64,000 bases of DNA from Apteryx mantelli (Eukaryota > Chordata > Aves > Apterygiformes > Apterygidae): NCBI RefSeq assembly GCF_036417845.1, contig NC_089981.1, positions 21,968,001 to 22,032,000 on the forward strand. The letters are read 5' to 3'. This document shows positions 1 through 9,460 of the stretch, in pieces. How positions within the stretch are numbered: position 1 is the stretch's first letter; every line of letters begins with the position of its first letter. A model generated the notes under the pieces. It was not told the DNA's origin. It saw only the letters and a program-made list of their open reading frames with translations, and searched no databases. The position numbers were made by a program, and so were the translations under genes.

Positions 1-326
1 TGCTCTTCAGGTTTCTTATTTCCCAGAGAGGAACTTGAATTAAGTCCTGTCTCCCCTCTCTGTGCACCCCAGCTGTACACTCCAGGCACTTGGAATATAT
101 TCCCGTAGTTTAAACTTCCCTCCGCAAATCCCTGGGGCCACTTGTGGAACGGTCCTTTTAGTGAGCAAAAGGGAATATTTTGGCAGCTCCTTCAGGGACC
201 CTGATTCTGCTCCCACTGAAGTTAGTGGCAAAGCTCCTGTTTACATAAGCTGAAATAGGATGTGCTCCAGGATATTTCTGTCCCTCGGATGAGTCTCACG
301 GGTGCTTTGCTCTGTTCTTTTTGCAG
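1..326. other. CRACR2B: Intron of CRACR2B (3' part)
   Basis: This is sequence upstream of the first visible exon, ending in a pyrimidine-rich acceptor (TCTGTTCTTTTTGCAG). No exon is recognised. A stretch near 188-245 resembles a dispersed amniote repeat and is listed separately. Confidence 0.6.
188..245 (+). repeat. Possible ancient amniote repeat fragment
   Basis: The segment contains CCTGATTCTGCTCCCACTGA followed by AGTTAGTGGCAAAGCTCCTG. It resembles a dispersed sequence of the form 'gatcctgctcccattgaagtcaatgg' that I recall from reptile and bird genomes. The family name is uncertain. Confidence 0.3.
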
Positions 327-434
327 GAAGGTATCGAGGATGGAGCTGTGATCTTTCTGCTTGGAAATAAAACGGATGCTGTGCCGAGAGGGGCCCGGAG
401 TGTGCCCAAGGCGGAGGGGGAAAGGCTGGCAAAG
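327..434 (+). CDS. CRACR2B: CRACR2B exon, GTPase G4 (NKxD) exon
   Basis: This 108-nt exon (36 codons, phase 0 at both ends) follows a pyrimidine-rich tract ending in AG at 326 and precedes a GTGTGA donor. It reads EGIEDGAVIFLLGNKTD and then a basic loop up to GERLAK. The GNKTD segment is the guanine-specificity loop of Ras-like GTPases. The upstream exons with the P-loop and switch regions are outside the window. Confidence 0.82.
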
Positions 435-1895
435 GTGTGACTCTGTGCTCTCCTGCTCTGCAGCCTCCCTGCGGCTGTGAGCAGGGCAGCTTGGCTGGAG
501 GGGAGCCCTTCCGAACTCAGAGCCATTTCCGAATATGGTGCCTTCCCTCTCACCCCCACCCGTTCTCCAATGCAAACAAGTGCCAAGGTCCCTTGGGTAG
601 CAGGGAGGATGAGATGGCCAGCATGTGGCAGACACCTGAGGCCCTTGAGGAATGTGAAGGTGCTTCTCCGTGGGCTGGATGCCTCCTGACAGTGATGCTC
701 AGCCTTTCTGGGGGGAGCATCCATGGCCATTTTCCTGTTCATTCTCCCATCTGATGCATGCTCTGCACAGTCCTCCTTCGCTCCTTGTGTTTGCATGCCC
801 TCTTCCTCCTGCCCAAGTGAGGGGTGAGGTACCACCAGGCGTGCTGGGCGGGGGGAAAGGGCTGGCTCCCGAGGGTGCTGGTGGATGGTGCAGGGCGCCC
901 GCAGCAGACCGTGGGCCTCGCTCTGCTCTCTGCAGGAATACAACGCTGTTTTCTACGAGTGCAGCGCGATGACTGGCTATAACATCGTGGAGCCCATGCT
1001 GCACATGGCCAGGTCAGTGAATGGGCTTAATCTGAATATTTAGTCAGAAAAGCTTTGTATAATATCCCAGATTTTAAGACGTCATTTTCAGTTTGAAATC
1101 TGTATGCACCTATAATGGTTTTTCTTCCTTACTGTATTAAGCATTATACGGAATGTGATATTTTGGTGGCAATATTTTTGAAAGGGGATAGATAAAGTAC
1201 TTTGTAAGGCTGAAGGAAGTTTGCTGTAAGATTCCTGGGTTTTAAAAAAGCAGTATTTTTGAAAAAAAAAAAAGTATTTGAAATTTTGCAACAAAAATAT
1301 CCTCTTGCTTTCTCTTATTGCTTCCCCTCCTGCTGCATCATCTTTGTTAAATTCACAGCAGGACTTAGCTATTTAATAACTGGGATGATTTACATAGTAG
1401 CTAGGTGAATCATATCTCCCACAGCACATGCCTTCAACACGCTTTATTGCCATGTGTCTGCAGGGGATGACCCAGGCAGGTGAAGCGAGCAGCCCGAGAT
1501 CCTACCATCAGTCTGGGAGCTTGGAGATAAGGCACAGACCACTCAAGCCCCAGTCTGGTGCTGTGACAGCCATGCCGTCCCTTCTTGTACATGTTGAGTC
1601 TTTCTCCCTGGTCCTGTCCTCCTGCAAATTCATGCTTATTTTCTGTGTGGTTTATTTACCCAACCTCCAAACAAGCCCAGCTTTTTGGCTAGTCACTTTT
1701 CAACATCCTACATGGCCCTGGCTGATGGGGAACAAAGGGCACAGACAGATGCCTTGGCAGGAAGAGCTCAGTATCCAGGCTGTGTTTTTGATCTGTGCGG
1801 CTTGTTCCAGGTTACTGACAGCACAGGAAGACAGGCAGAGGGAGACTGCCCTGCAGCTGGAAGATGTCAGCAGGAGGAAAGGGTGCTGCACCTAA
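327..1895 (+). CDS. CRACR2B: CRACR2B (EFCAB4A)-like, C-terminal Rab GTPase portion, 3' partial gene
   Basis: Three spliced exons (327-434, 936-1012, 1811-1895) join in frame to give the last 89 residues of a small-GTPase domain; the 5' part of the gene lies left of the window. Seen directly: a hydrophobic strand followed by GNKTD, which fits the Rab G4 guanine-binding motif NKxD; ECSA, which fits the G5 motif; a final helix NIVEPMLHMAR; and a charged tail ending in GCCT, a Cys-Cys prenylation-type end. All introns are GT-AG, and phases 0 then 2 match across the joins. Family knowledge: the long CRACR2A isoform (Rab46) joins EF-hands and a coiled coil to such a domain and ends in a similar Cys-Cys tail; CRACR2 proteins regulate ORAI/STIM calcium entry. 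CRACR2B rather than CRACR2A or RASEF is inferred from the adjacent CD151, its neighbour in mammals. Residue similarity alone would also allow RASEF or RAB44. Confidence 0.8.
936..1012 (+). CDS. CRACR2B: CRACR2B exon, GTPase G5 (SA) exon
   Basis: This 77-nt exon is entered in phase 0 after CTCTGCAG and left in phase 2 at AG|GTCAGT, splitting an Arg codon. It encodes EYNAVFYECSAMTGYNIVEP and then the start of the last GTPase helix. ECSA is the G5 motif. The pattern FYECSA..G.N....LH.AR fits the CRACR2A/RASEF branch of large Rab-like proteins. Confidence 0.82.
1811..1895 (+). CDS. CRACR2B: CRACR2B terminal coding exon with Cys-Cys tail
   Basis: The exon starts after CTTGTTCCAG; its first base completes the split Arg codon. 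The 27 following residues begin LLTAQEDRQRE and end RRKGCCT before TAA at 1893-1895. The basic stretch followed by two near-terminal cysteines is the arrangement expected for Rab-type geranylgeranylation, which is inferred here. An ORF reading straight through from 1428 is intron in the same frame; the splice acceptor and the family resemblance set the exon start. Confidence 0.8.
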
Positions 1896-2340
1896 GGCAC
1901 ATCAGTGAGTCACCAAGAGACACGTGCCAACACTGGTGCACGAAGCTGGGCTCCTTTTGAGCAGGCTGAATCTGATGGTATCAGCTCTGCAGAGACTCGG
2001 GGAAGGTGCAAGTTTTCCCCAGCTGGGAGTATCGAGGGACTAAATCAGGACAAAATGTACATATTATCTGTACTGTTCCATTTCCCACTTTGGCACAGAG
2101 CCCTGATCTCTGGAGGCCTCTGCTTCTTTGGAGGAACTCTGCTGGTATTGCTTAATGGCACAAATTGGGCCTTCTTTCTCTAGCAGCCGCTTCTCTGTAA
2201 AATGATGAAGTCTTGTTCCTTTTGTGTCTGGAAAAGATGTGGCTTATCAGCAGAGAGTGCAGGACATCATGGGCATTGTTTTAAATATATTATGTTATTG
2301 TTAACTGTGTAAGAAATAAAGAGATTATTTTAAATTTGGG
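1896..2340 (+). other. CRACR2B: CRACR2B 3' untranslated region
   Basis: Noncoding sequence runs from the stop codon to just past a canonical AATAAA at 2315-2320. The cleavage site is inferred to lie about 15-25 bases after the signal. No long conserved ORF is seen here. Confidence 0.65.
2315..2320 (+). terminator. CRACR2B: Polyadenylation signal AATAAA of CRACR2B
   Basis: An exact AATAAA hexamer lies about 420 bases after the CRACR2B stop codon, in a T/A-rich setting. It is the first canonical signal downstream of the stop. Confidence 0.7.
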
Positions 2341-5300
2341 CTGACTCTAGGTAGTGATCCATCTCTCTCCAAGAACAGCATCTCCTCTTGGTTCTGTAAG
2401 TGCAGAGCCCAGCTGAAAACCTGCTCAGATCAATGGGAAGGCCTCCATCAATTCCCATAAGATCTGGATCCAGCCCGCTCTATTTACTGGGCAATTTGGG
2501 TTGACTTGCCAACACTGTAGTTAACCAATTCCATTTTTGGATGCAGTATGATCTGGTAAACCATTCATCCCAATGGCTTCTGCATTTTGTTACCCTGTCA
2601 GACCTTGGTACTGTCCTTCTCATACTGTTTACAGAACACAGAGCAGTTGCCCTGGGACTCGCAGGTGACTTTATAAAACAGGTGCTATTGTTTTATAACC
2701 ACCTGTTGCGGGAGCTGTGCAGTACCTACCGGGGTGCCATACATAGCCTGTTTTAAGGCTGAATGCTGCCTGTTTCCTGCCACTTTCGTACTCTTTCCTG
2801 ATAAATCTCCAGCAGTTAGGAGTTGACTTCTCCGCAGTACTGAAAGGTCATGCCCAGATCCCATCTTTCCGGCTTGACTGTAATTCTTTCAAATATGCTT
2901 GGTGTGGAAGCACAAGGCAGCTGCCCCAGCTGTGAAACGTACCTAATCACCTTGCAGTGACCTTGTGGAATAACCTGTTTCCTGGCAAAGGGCCTGAGCA
3001 AGAGCAGAATTTGAACCTGTGTCTGTTGGGAAAGGTTTTGCTTGTCACCAAGGAGTGGGGCAAAGCATGGGGAAGTGAGGGGTGAGATAGGAATGGGCTG
3101 TCGGGTCTCTGGGCCCACGTAAGCACCTTTCAGCTAGCCTGACCCTGTGGGACATTTGACATAGCCGTTGCTGTGCTTGTGCATGAAGCCCTGTTGCTCT
3201 TTGGGCCGTGATGCTTTCTGTGTTTTGTAGCTCAGTCACCCTAAAGGCTTGTGGGACTAAGCGAGCTTTTTGTAATGCCCTGTCCCCTTTATTCTTGAGC
3301 CTGTTTCTGTGTGTGACTGAAATCTTGGGCGCAAGATGTGAAACTGCAGCTATGAAACTGTCTGCCCAGCCTTATGGTGTAGAGAATGCCTATATTTATC
3401 CACTGTCCTTCCTCTCTTGAGATAAGGCAATTACTCGGACTCCAATTCTGAACGTCTGTTTGTTGCCCAGATTTCTCTGGGAATATCCCATGCAGGAAAA
3501 GTGCTCTGAGTCACTACAGCCTGTCAGCATTACCAACATTTTCCATAATCCCTCCCTATGCAGTTTCCTTCTGATAGGAAAGAGGAAATTTCTCTCCAGA
3601 AGAGTAGGATTCCTGACCAAGGGGAATAGCTAAAGATAATGAGCTCCCAGTCAGTCCTTACTGCTGACTGGCTGTGCTTCATGCTGTTGAACAGCTAGCG
3701 GATTCAATTACAAAAACACCTTTCAGAGACCAGGAAGCAGTAAGTTAGAAGAGATCCTGCCAGGGACCAGGGCTGTCGTTTACTCTATACACAGCACCAA
3801 CTGGGCTGCCAGCAGAACTGCTTGTGATAGCAAGAAAGTATGTTTGGGAAGCGAAATCCTCTCTATTGTCCTCAGAAAACATCTGTAATCTTTAGATTGC
3901 TCAATGATAACCCAAACACGGGCATGGCTTTCTTGTTTTCTAGCCAGTGTGGCTCTGAAGGAACCCAGATGTTGTCACTTGTCTGTCCCTGCTGGTGGTA
4001 CCTACAGTAGGTTTATAAAAGCTGATTAGGAACCCTCGTTTTGGGGGCAGCACAAGAGCAATTCATCCTGTTTTGTTTTTTTTTCTCTTTAAAGCAGCCA
4101 GAGTTTGGCTCATCAGGGAAGGCAGTGCAGAGAAGAGAACTGGGGGAGATGCTTCCCAAATGTCTGGGGACAATGTAGTGCTTTCAGAGGGGGCACATTG
4201 TCCACTTATGTCTATATTTCTAGAACTAGACATATTTAATAATATCTCATGCACCCTTCTCACTGGCGTTAGAAATTTGGTTGTTCTTCATCCTTGTGCC
4301 ATGGCTCAATTCCAGCTGAATTAGATGCTTTTGTGTGTTACAGAACTAATCTCTCTGCATCTTCAACCAGAGAAATTATTACTCATTTCCCCTTCCATAA
4401 ACTGATGATACAGTAGATACTTAATTTTAGCTTCTTTTTTTAGCAAGGACAGAGTGGACTTTTGTTTCAACCATGCTAGGGTGGCACAGAGTTTAAGCAG
4501 GCTGCACTTAGACACCAGTTAGCATCAGAGTGGGTGTTACATTGGATAGGACAGGGATCTTTCCTTGTCTCTCCACAGAATATTTCAGTTTCTGGTTGGA
4601 AAATCTAGACACTTCCAGTCTAGAGGGGCATGCTGTTGGTATTTGAACCTTTCTGCTAACAGACCCAAAGTAGGCTAGGAACCACTTTCCACAAAATTCC
4701 TTATTTTACTAAGTCCCCCTATTTTTTGTCAGAATCTCTCCTGCTTTCAAACGGTAGCCTTGGGAGCAGCCATCCTCTGCAAGCAATTGCAGGAAACTGC
4801 AGCATAAATAAAAGCAGATAATGGTGGTATCCTGAGATGGTATGAGACTAAGACAGGATGCAGAAATAACTCTGCCTGGGGGGTTATTCCTGCACTGTAT
4901 TGGCTGCAGTTCTTGGTGGACAGGTGACTCTTTGCACATAATTTGTAAGGCATTTTGAAATCCTGTCACAAGAAAGCACTCCTACAGCCTGGGAGATCTA
5001 CCCCGGCTCATGTCACAGTGCAGCTGTGTATACAATCGGAGCCAGGGGCAGAGGAGAAAAAAAACAGCTGCTCTAACAAGCAGCCAGAGTCCCCCAAAAC
5101 TTCACACAGAGGCAAAGGGAACCCACTCTGCCTTTAGTTTTACTTCTTTCATGTTAATATGTTATGGATGAGCATAACAGGATTAGCCTGCCAGCATCTC
5201 TTTGAAAAGCTAAAACGGTGTTTTTTAAAACTTTCCCACAGAACAAATGCAGGAATCCCAAAGGCTTGGGATGTTTTTTCTCTTCTGCCTGTAACTGTGA

Positions 5301-6058
5301 TGGATAAGATATCAGGGGGAAAAATACCCAGCTTATCAAATAATGGAATTACTAGCATTACCAGAAAAAAACTCACGTAGAATAAACAAGGATCCTGATT
5401 CTCTGTTCTCCTTACCGCAGTCATCTCCACTTGAACACGCTGGAGACACGACAGCATCTTACACTCACCTCGCGTGCCTCCCTCTCAGGGTGGAGGCCCA
5501 GGCAGCAGCGTGGCAGAGCCAGGGTGCACGGACAGCGCAGGGCTCACCGGCAAAGGCTCGCGTCATCCCTCAGCAGTTACGCACGTCCATCCGGCTCTTC
5601 GTGGGCTTTCCGGGAGTGTCTGCTGCTCCTTCCAGGGCGGCTTGTTCCTGTGGCACCGCTGACACCCCAAGGCATGCCAGGGTGCAGCTACTTGCAGAGA
5701 TACGCCAGCTACTGTGGCACCACTTGGGTTTCTTTATTCCAGCAGCCTGAACTCCAAGGGACATTTTCCACTTATACACATTTAATCAGTTCCTGCTATG
5801 GGGATCATGCAGTATCTCCTGGATTATTTTCTGTCCTGTTAACTATTTTCTGTTCATGTCTTTCTCATGTACTTTTGACTTGGTTAATTGCTTACTCCAT
5901 ATATATTGAACAAGCATCTGTGCTCTGGTTATAAACAGACCTTGTGTTCAGTTCATGCTCTATATCTTTAACACTCTGGATATCTCCTGTTCCATCTATC
6001 TTTCCAGTACATCTATAGTACTGCAGTTTTGAACCCTGTTAGCTCTTTGAGCCACTGT
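2341..6058. other. Intergenic region between CRACR2B and CD151, left part
   Basis: No exon with recognisable protein similarity, splice structure or RNA gene was found. The short ORFs here (up to 167 codons, at 5431-5934) overlap on several frames and show no family features. Confidence 0.55.
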
Positions 6059-7010
6059 CACAGAATCACAGAATCACAGAATCACTGAGGTTGGAAGGGA
6101 CCTCTGGAGATCATCTAGTCCAACCACCCTGCTCAAGCAGGGTCACCTAGGGCACATTGCACAGGATTGCATCCAGGCGCGTTTTGAATATCTCCAGAGA
6201 AGGAGACTCCACAACCTCTCTGGGCAACCTGTTCCAGTGCTCTGTCACCCTCACAGTGAAAAAGTTTTTCCTCATGTTAAGATGGAAGTGTCTGTGTTTC
6301 AGTTTGTGCCCATTGCCTCGCGTCCTGTCGCTCGGCACCACTGAAAAGAGTCTGGCCCCATCCTCTCGACACCCTCCCTTCAGATACTTGTACACGTTGA
6401 TAAGATCTCCTCTCAGCCTTCTCTTCTCCAAGCTAAACAGGCCCAGCTCTCTCAGCCTTTCCTCATAAGAGAGATGCTCCAGTCCCCTAATCATCTTTGT
6501 GGCCCTTCGCTGGACTTGCTCCAGTAGTGCCACATCCCTCTTGTACCGGGGAGCCCAGAACTGGACGCAGTACTGCAGATGTGGCCTCAGCAGGGCTGAG
6601 TAGAGGGGGAGAATCACCTCCCTCCACCTGCTGGCAACACTCTTCCTGATGCACCCCAGGATACCATTGGCCTTCTTGGCCACAAGGGCACATTGCTGGC
6701 TCATGCTTAACTTGGTGTCCACCAGCACTCCCAGGTCCTTCTCGCACAGCTGCTTTCCAGCAGGTCAACCCCCAACCTGTACTGGTGACTGGGGTTATTC
6801 CTCCCCAGGTGCAGGACCCTGCATTTCCCTTTGTTGAATTTCATGAGGTTCCACTCTGCCCACCTCTCCAGCCAGTCCAAGTCTCTTTGAATGGCAGCAC
6901 AGCCCTCTGGTGTATCGGCCACTCCTCCCAGTTTTGTATCATCAGCAAACTTGCTGAGGGTGCACTCTGTGCCTTCATCCAGGTCATTGATGAAGAAGTT
7001 GAACAAGACT
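6059..7010 (-). mobile_element. CR1 LINE retrotransposon, 5'-truncated
   Basis: The element lies on the minus strand. Its 3' end is at 6059, shown by about three copies of the octamer CACAGAAT (ATTCTGTG on the element strand), the CR1 tail signature, followed by the typical CTCCAGAGGTCCCTTCCAAC region. Upstream on the minus strand, two ORF pieces encode the C-terminal part of reverse transcriptase: 6707-7006 contains FINDLDEG and the catalytic-type FADDTKL motif, and 6147-6728 contains the downstream connection region ([21 protein letters not shown], ending [11 protein letters not shown]). The two pieces are in different frames, so a frameshift near 6707-6770 has broken the protein. The 5' part of the element is missing beyond about 7010. 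It is presumably immobile. Confidence 0.93.
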
Positions 7011-8700
7011 GCTTATTACTTATCTAGCTGCTTATGAGTCACATTCATACATCAGCTGCACACCGACAATAATTGGGCTTCAGATTCTTCATGCCTGCGA
7101 GGCATAGTTTATATGTTCATTAAGCCAAGCAGTTTAATAAGGCCCAGGTCCTGCAAACACTAGAGTAGCTATGTGCCTTTTCTTAGTCCAGTAGAACTGG
7201 CCAGGTGGAGTTCGTTTTTTTAAGGCTATGTATCTAAATGTTTACAGAAGTTGCATTTGTGCAGTTCTGGGTAGAGGTGGTGGCAGAGGGTCCTGCAGGT
7301 GAGCAGGCAGGAACAAAGAACACGTTCAAAGGGCAAAGTATTGCCGAAAAGCCCTGCAGTGTCATTTCCTGCATGATGTGACCGTGCCGCTGGGTCTGTG
7401 GCTACTCCAGTAATAAGTGGGGGAGGAACAGGGTCTTGTGGTATACGTCACCTCTGCCTTCCTGGCACAGCCCACAGATGCCGCACAGACAGCAGTGCTG
7501 TCTAACTACGCCCGTTTGCTGACCCAAATCTGCCAAGATGGGAGGTTATGGTTTCTTGTTTGTACATGAAATCCCTGGACACAGGAAGAAGGCAGCCAAG
7601 TACAGCTGCCCCAGGCCCTGCCAAGGAGGGTTTGGGCACTAGGTTGGGACATACGTCTCTTTTTTCTTTTTTTTTTGCTCCTGGTGCTGCCACATGCTTT
7701 CTGTGAGAATCTGAGCAAACCTCTAAACATTGAAGTATGATTAGTCACCTGAGTCACTTCTATTTAATCACTTGGCTCCCCAAGGGCTCTAAGCTAAAGC
7801 CCAGTTAGGTTCCCAGAGGGCTGAGGAGACAGGAGTAGTTTTTTTTTTTCCCCTTGTGGTCCTTTTCTTTCATAATGCTGCTTATACTTAAAATGGAACT
7901 TTTATGCTTTCTTATTTTCACTTCATACCTGGATTTTTCTTGCCCCTTCCAGTTCTGTGTGAAGCAGGCTCTTCTCTGCTGCTTTTGGTCTGACATGGCC
8001 CCTATTCTTTTGAAAATGCTCCTTCTCTCAGCCTTTCTGGGGCTGCAGCGCCCTCTCTGGTTCCCTGTAAACTGATGAATATGATGAATAAATAATGCAA
8101 AACAAAACTGTCATGGAGTGAGTCTCTCCTAACAGTCCGCGTGTGGCTTCTTGGGCTGGCTGTCTTGGTGTCTTGCCTAAAAAAAGTGTGGTATCAGTTT
8201 ATTAATCTGTTCACTCACTGTGAGGGGGGGGATGGAGCAATTTTGAGTTGGGGAGACGGGCAGGAGTGTTTCACAGTAGAGACAAACACCCGGGAGGTCC
8301 TAATCTGGTCTTTTCCCTCCCTCCCTGCTCAGATCTCAACTCTTCCTCCCTCTCATCCCCCAAAAGCTGTGTGTTGAGACCACTCAGCCACCAAGGGCAG
8401 TGAATGAGGGTCTTTCCTCTGTGACCAGTCTCTGTGTGAAGCTGTTTCTTTGCGCAGAGGTATTTGGACAGAAGCTGAAATGAGATAATGGAAGGATGAG
8501 GCAGGCTGCCAGTCAGGGCTTGATTTACAGGATGGTTCATGAAAAACTCCTTAACAAGCAGCTCCGAAGCATAAAAGAAAAGTGAGCCTAAAACTCGCAT
8601 TCGTTGCAAGGTAGCGCCTTCGGCAATGGGAACGCCAGCTTGTGCTGAAGGCGGTAAGAGCCGGAGGTCGCTGCTGACAGAGGTTTAGCAGGCTTGCACA
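7011..8700. other. Intergenic region, right part
   Basis: No gene is recognised. GC content rises near 8600 as the CpG island begins. Minor poly-T and poly-A runs occur near 7660 and 7840. Confidence 0.5.
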
Positions 8701-8984
8701 GCGCTAGCAGCTCCAAGCCCTCGGAAAGTGTGCCGCGGGTGCCGCTGGCGTGTGACAAAACTCCGGATTTCAGGGTGTTTTTGTTTTGCCGAAAACAAGC
8801 GAAGCAGAAGGCGGGCTGCGGGGCGACGCCATGCCGGCGGCAGGGGCCGCGCTAGACGCGAGGGGCCCGCGGCGGGAGGGAGGCGCCCTCCCGGCGAGGG
8901 ACCGCCCCGCGGGGTCGGGGCGGCGGCGCCTGCTGGGCGTCCCGGGGCCGGGCGGGGCGGGCCGCACCGCGCCGCCCTCCTTCT

Positions 8985-9068
8985 TTCTTCTTTCGCTGCT
9001 CTCCTCCCCCGCGGCGCGGCGGGTCCAGGCGTGAGGCAGCGCGGAGCGGCTCCGGTCGCTGCGGAGGG
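8985..9068 (+). other. CD151: Putative noncoding first exon of CD151
   Basis: A pyrimidine-rich stretch (8979-9008), a possible initiator, is followed by GCGTGAGGCAGCGCGGAGCG and then a good splice donor GGAGGG|GTGAGG at 9069. Mammalian CD151 has noncoding 5' exons before the ATG exon, and the ATG exon here begins with an acceptor and a short 5' UTR. The exon start is a guess; the donor position is better supported. Confidence 0.45.
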
Positions 9069-9132
9069 GTGAGGCGGCGCGCCCCCGAAATGGCGGCCTC
9101 TCGGGGCGGGCGGGGGCGGCGCGCGGCCCCCC

Positions 9133-9285
9133 GCGGCCGTTAACGGCGCGCGCGGGACCCCCTCCCTCCCCCCTCAGCCGTTAGCGGGGCGCGCGGGCGG
9201 CCGTTAGCCGGAGCGGCGCGCGCGGGACCCCTCCCTCCCCCCTCAGCCGTTAGCGGGGCGCGCGGGCGGCCGTTAGCGGGGGGCG
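9133..9285 (+). repeat. GC-rich tandem repeat of about 64-70 bp in the CpG island
   Basis: A unit running GCGGCCGTTA, GCGCGCGCGGGACCC, CTCCCTCCCCCCTCAGCCG and TTAGCGGGGCGCGCGGGC occurs from 9133, again from 9197, and starts a third time near 9266. The second copy differs by a small insertion (GCCGGA-like, near 9207-9213). Confidence 0.85.
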
Positions 9286-9371
9286 CGCTGAGGGGAAGGG
9301 CGTCGCGCTGTGGAGACGGGGCTGGCTTGTACCTGAAACCGGAGCGGCCCCTTCCTCGGGGAAAAGGGCAG

Positions 9372-9460
9372 AAATAATAGTAATAATAGTAATAATAATA
9401 ACAATAGCATAACAACGATTAATGACATTTAATAGTAATTAATAATAATAGCTAATAACA
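9372..9460 (+). repeat. Degenerate (AAT)n tract
   Basis: Imperfect AATAATAGT/AATAATA repeats run from 9372 to 9410 and again to about 9460, directly after the GC-rich island. Confidence 0.85.

Larger units (their letters stand above)
8700..9340. promoter_or_regulatory. CD151: CpG island, probable CD151 promoter
   Basis: This stretch is very GC- and CpG-rich compared with the flanks, with several GGGCGG-type Sp1/KLF boxes (for example near 8950-8965 and 9104-9118) and an AAATGGCGGC YY1-type motif near 9088-9097. It is the only strong CpG island between CRACR2B and the CD151 start codon, on the upstream side of the gene. Promoter assignment is inferred from this position. Confidence 0.75.

Noticed and set aside
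1428-1810. ORF reading into the last CRACR2B exon from 1428
   Set aside because: The upstream part has no similarity to the GTPase tail. The acceptor at 1809-1810 joins in phase with the previous exon, so the rest is intron.
9140-9415. Minus-strand ORF with a 20-odd residue repeat
   Set aside because: The repeat follows from the GC-rich DNA tandem duplication in the CpG island and is not evidence of a protein.
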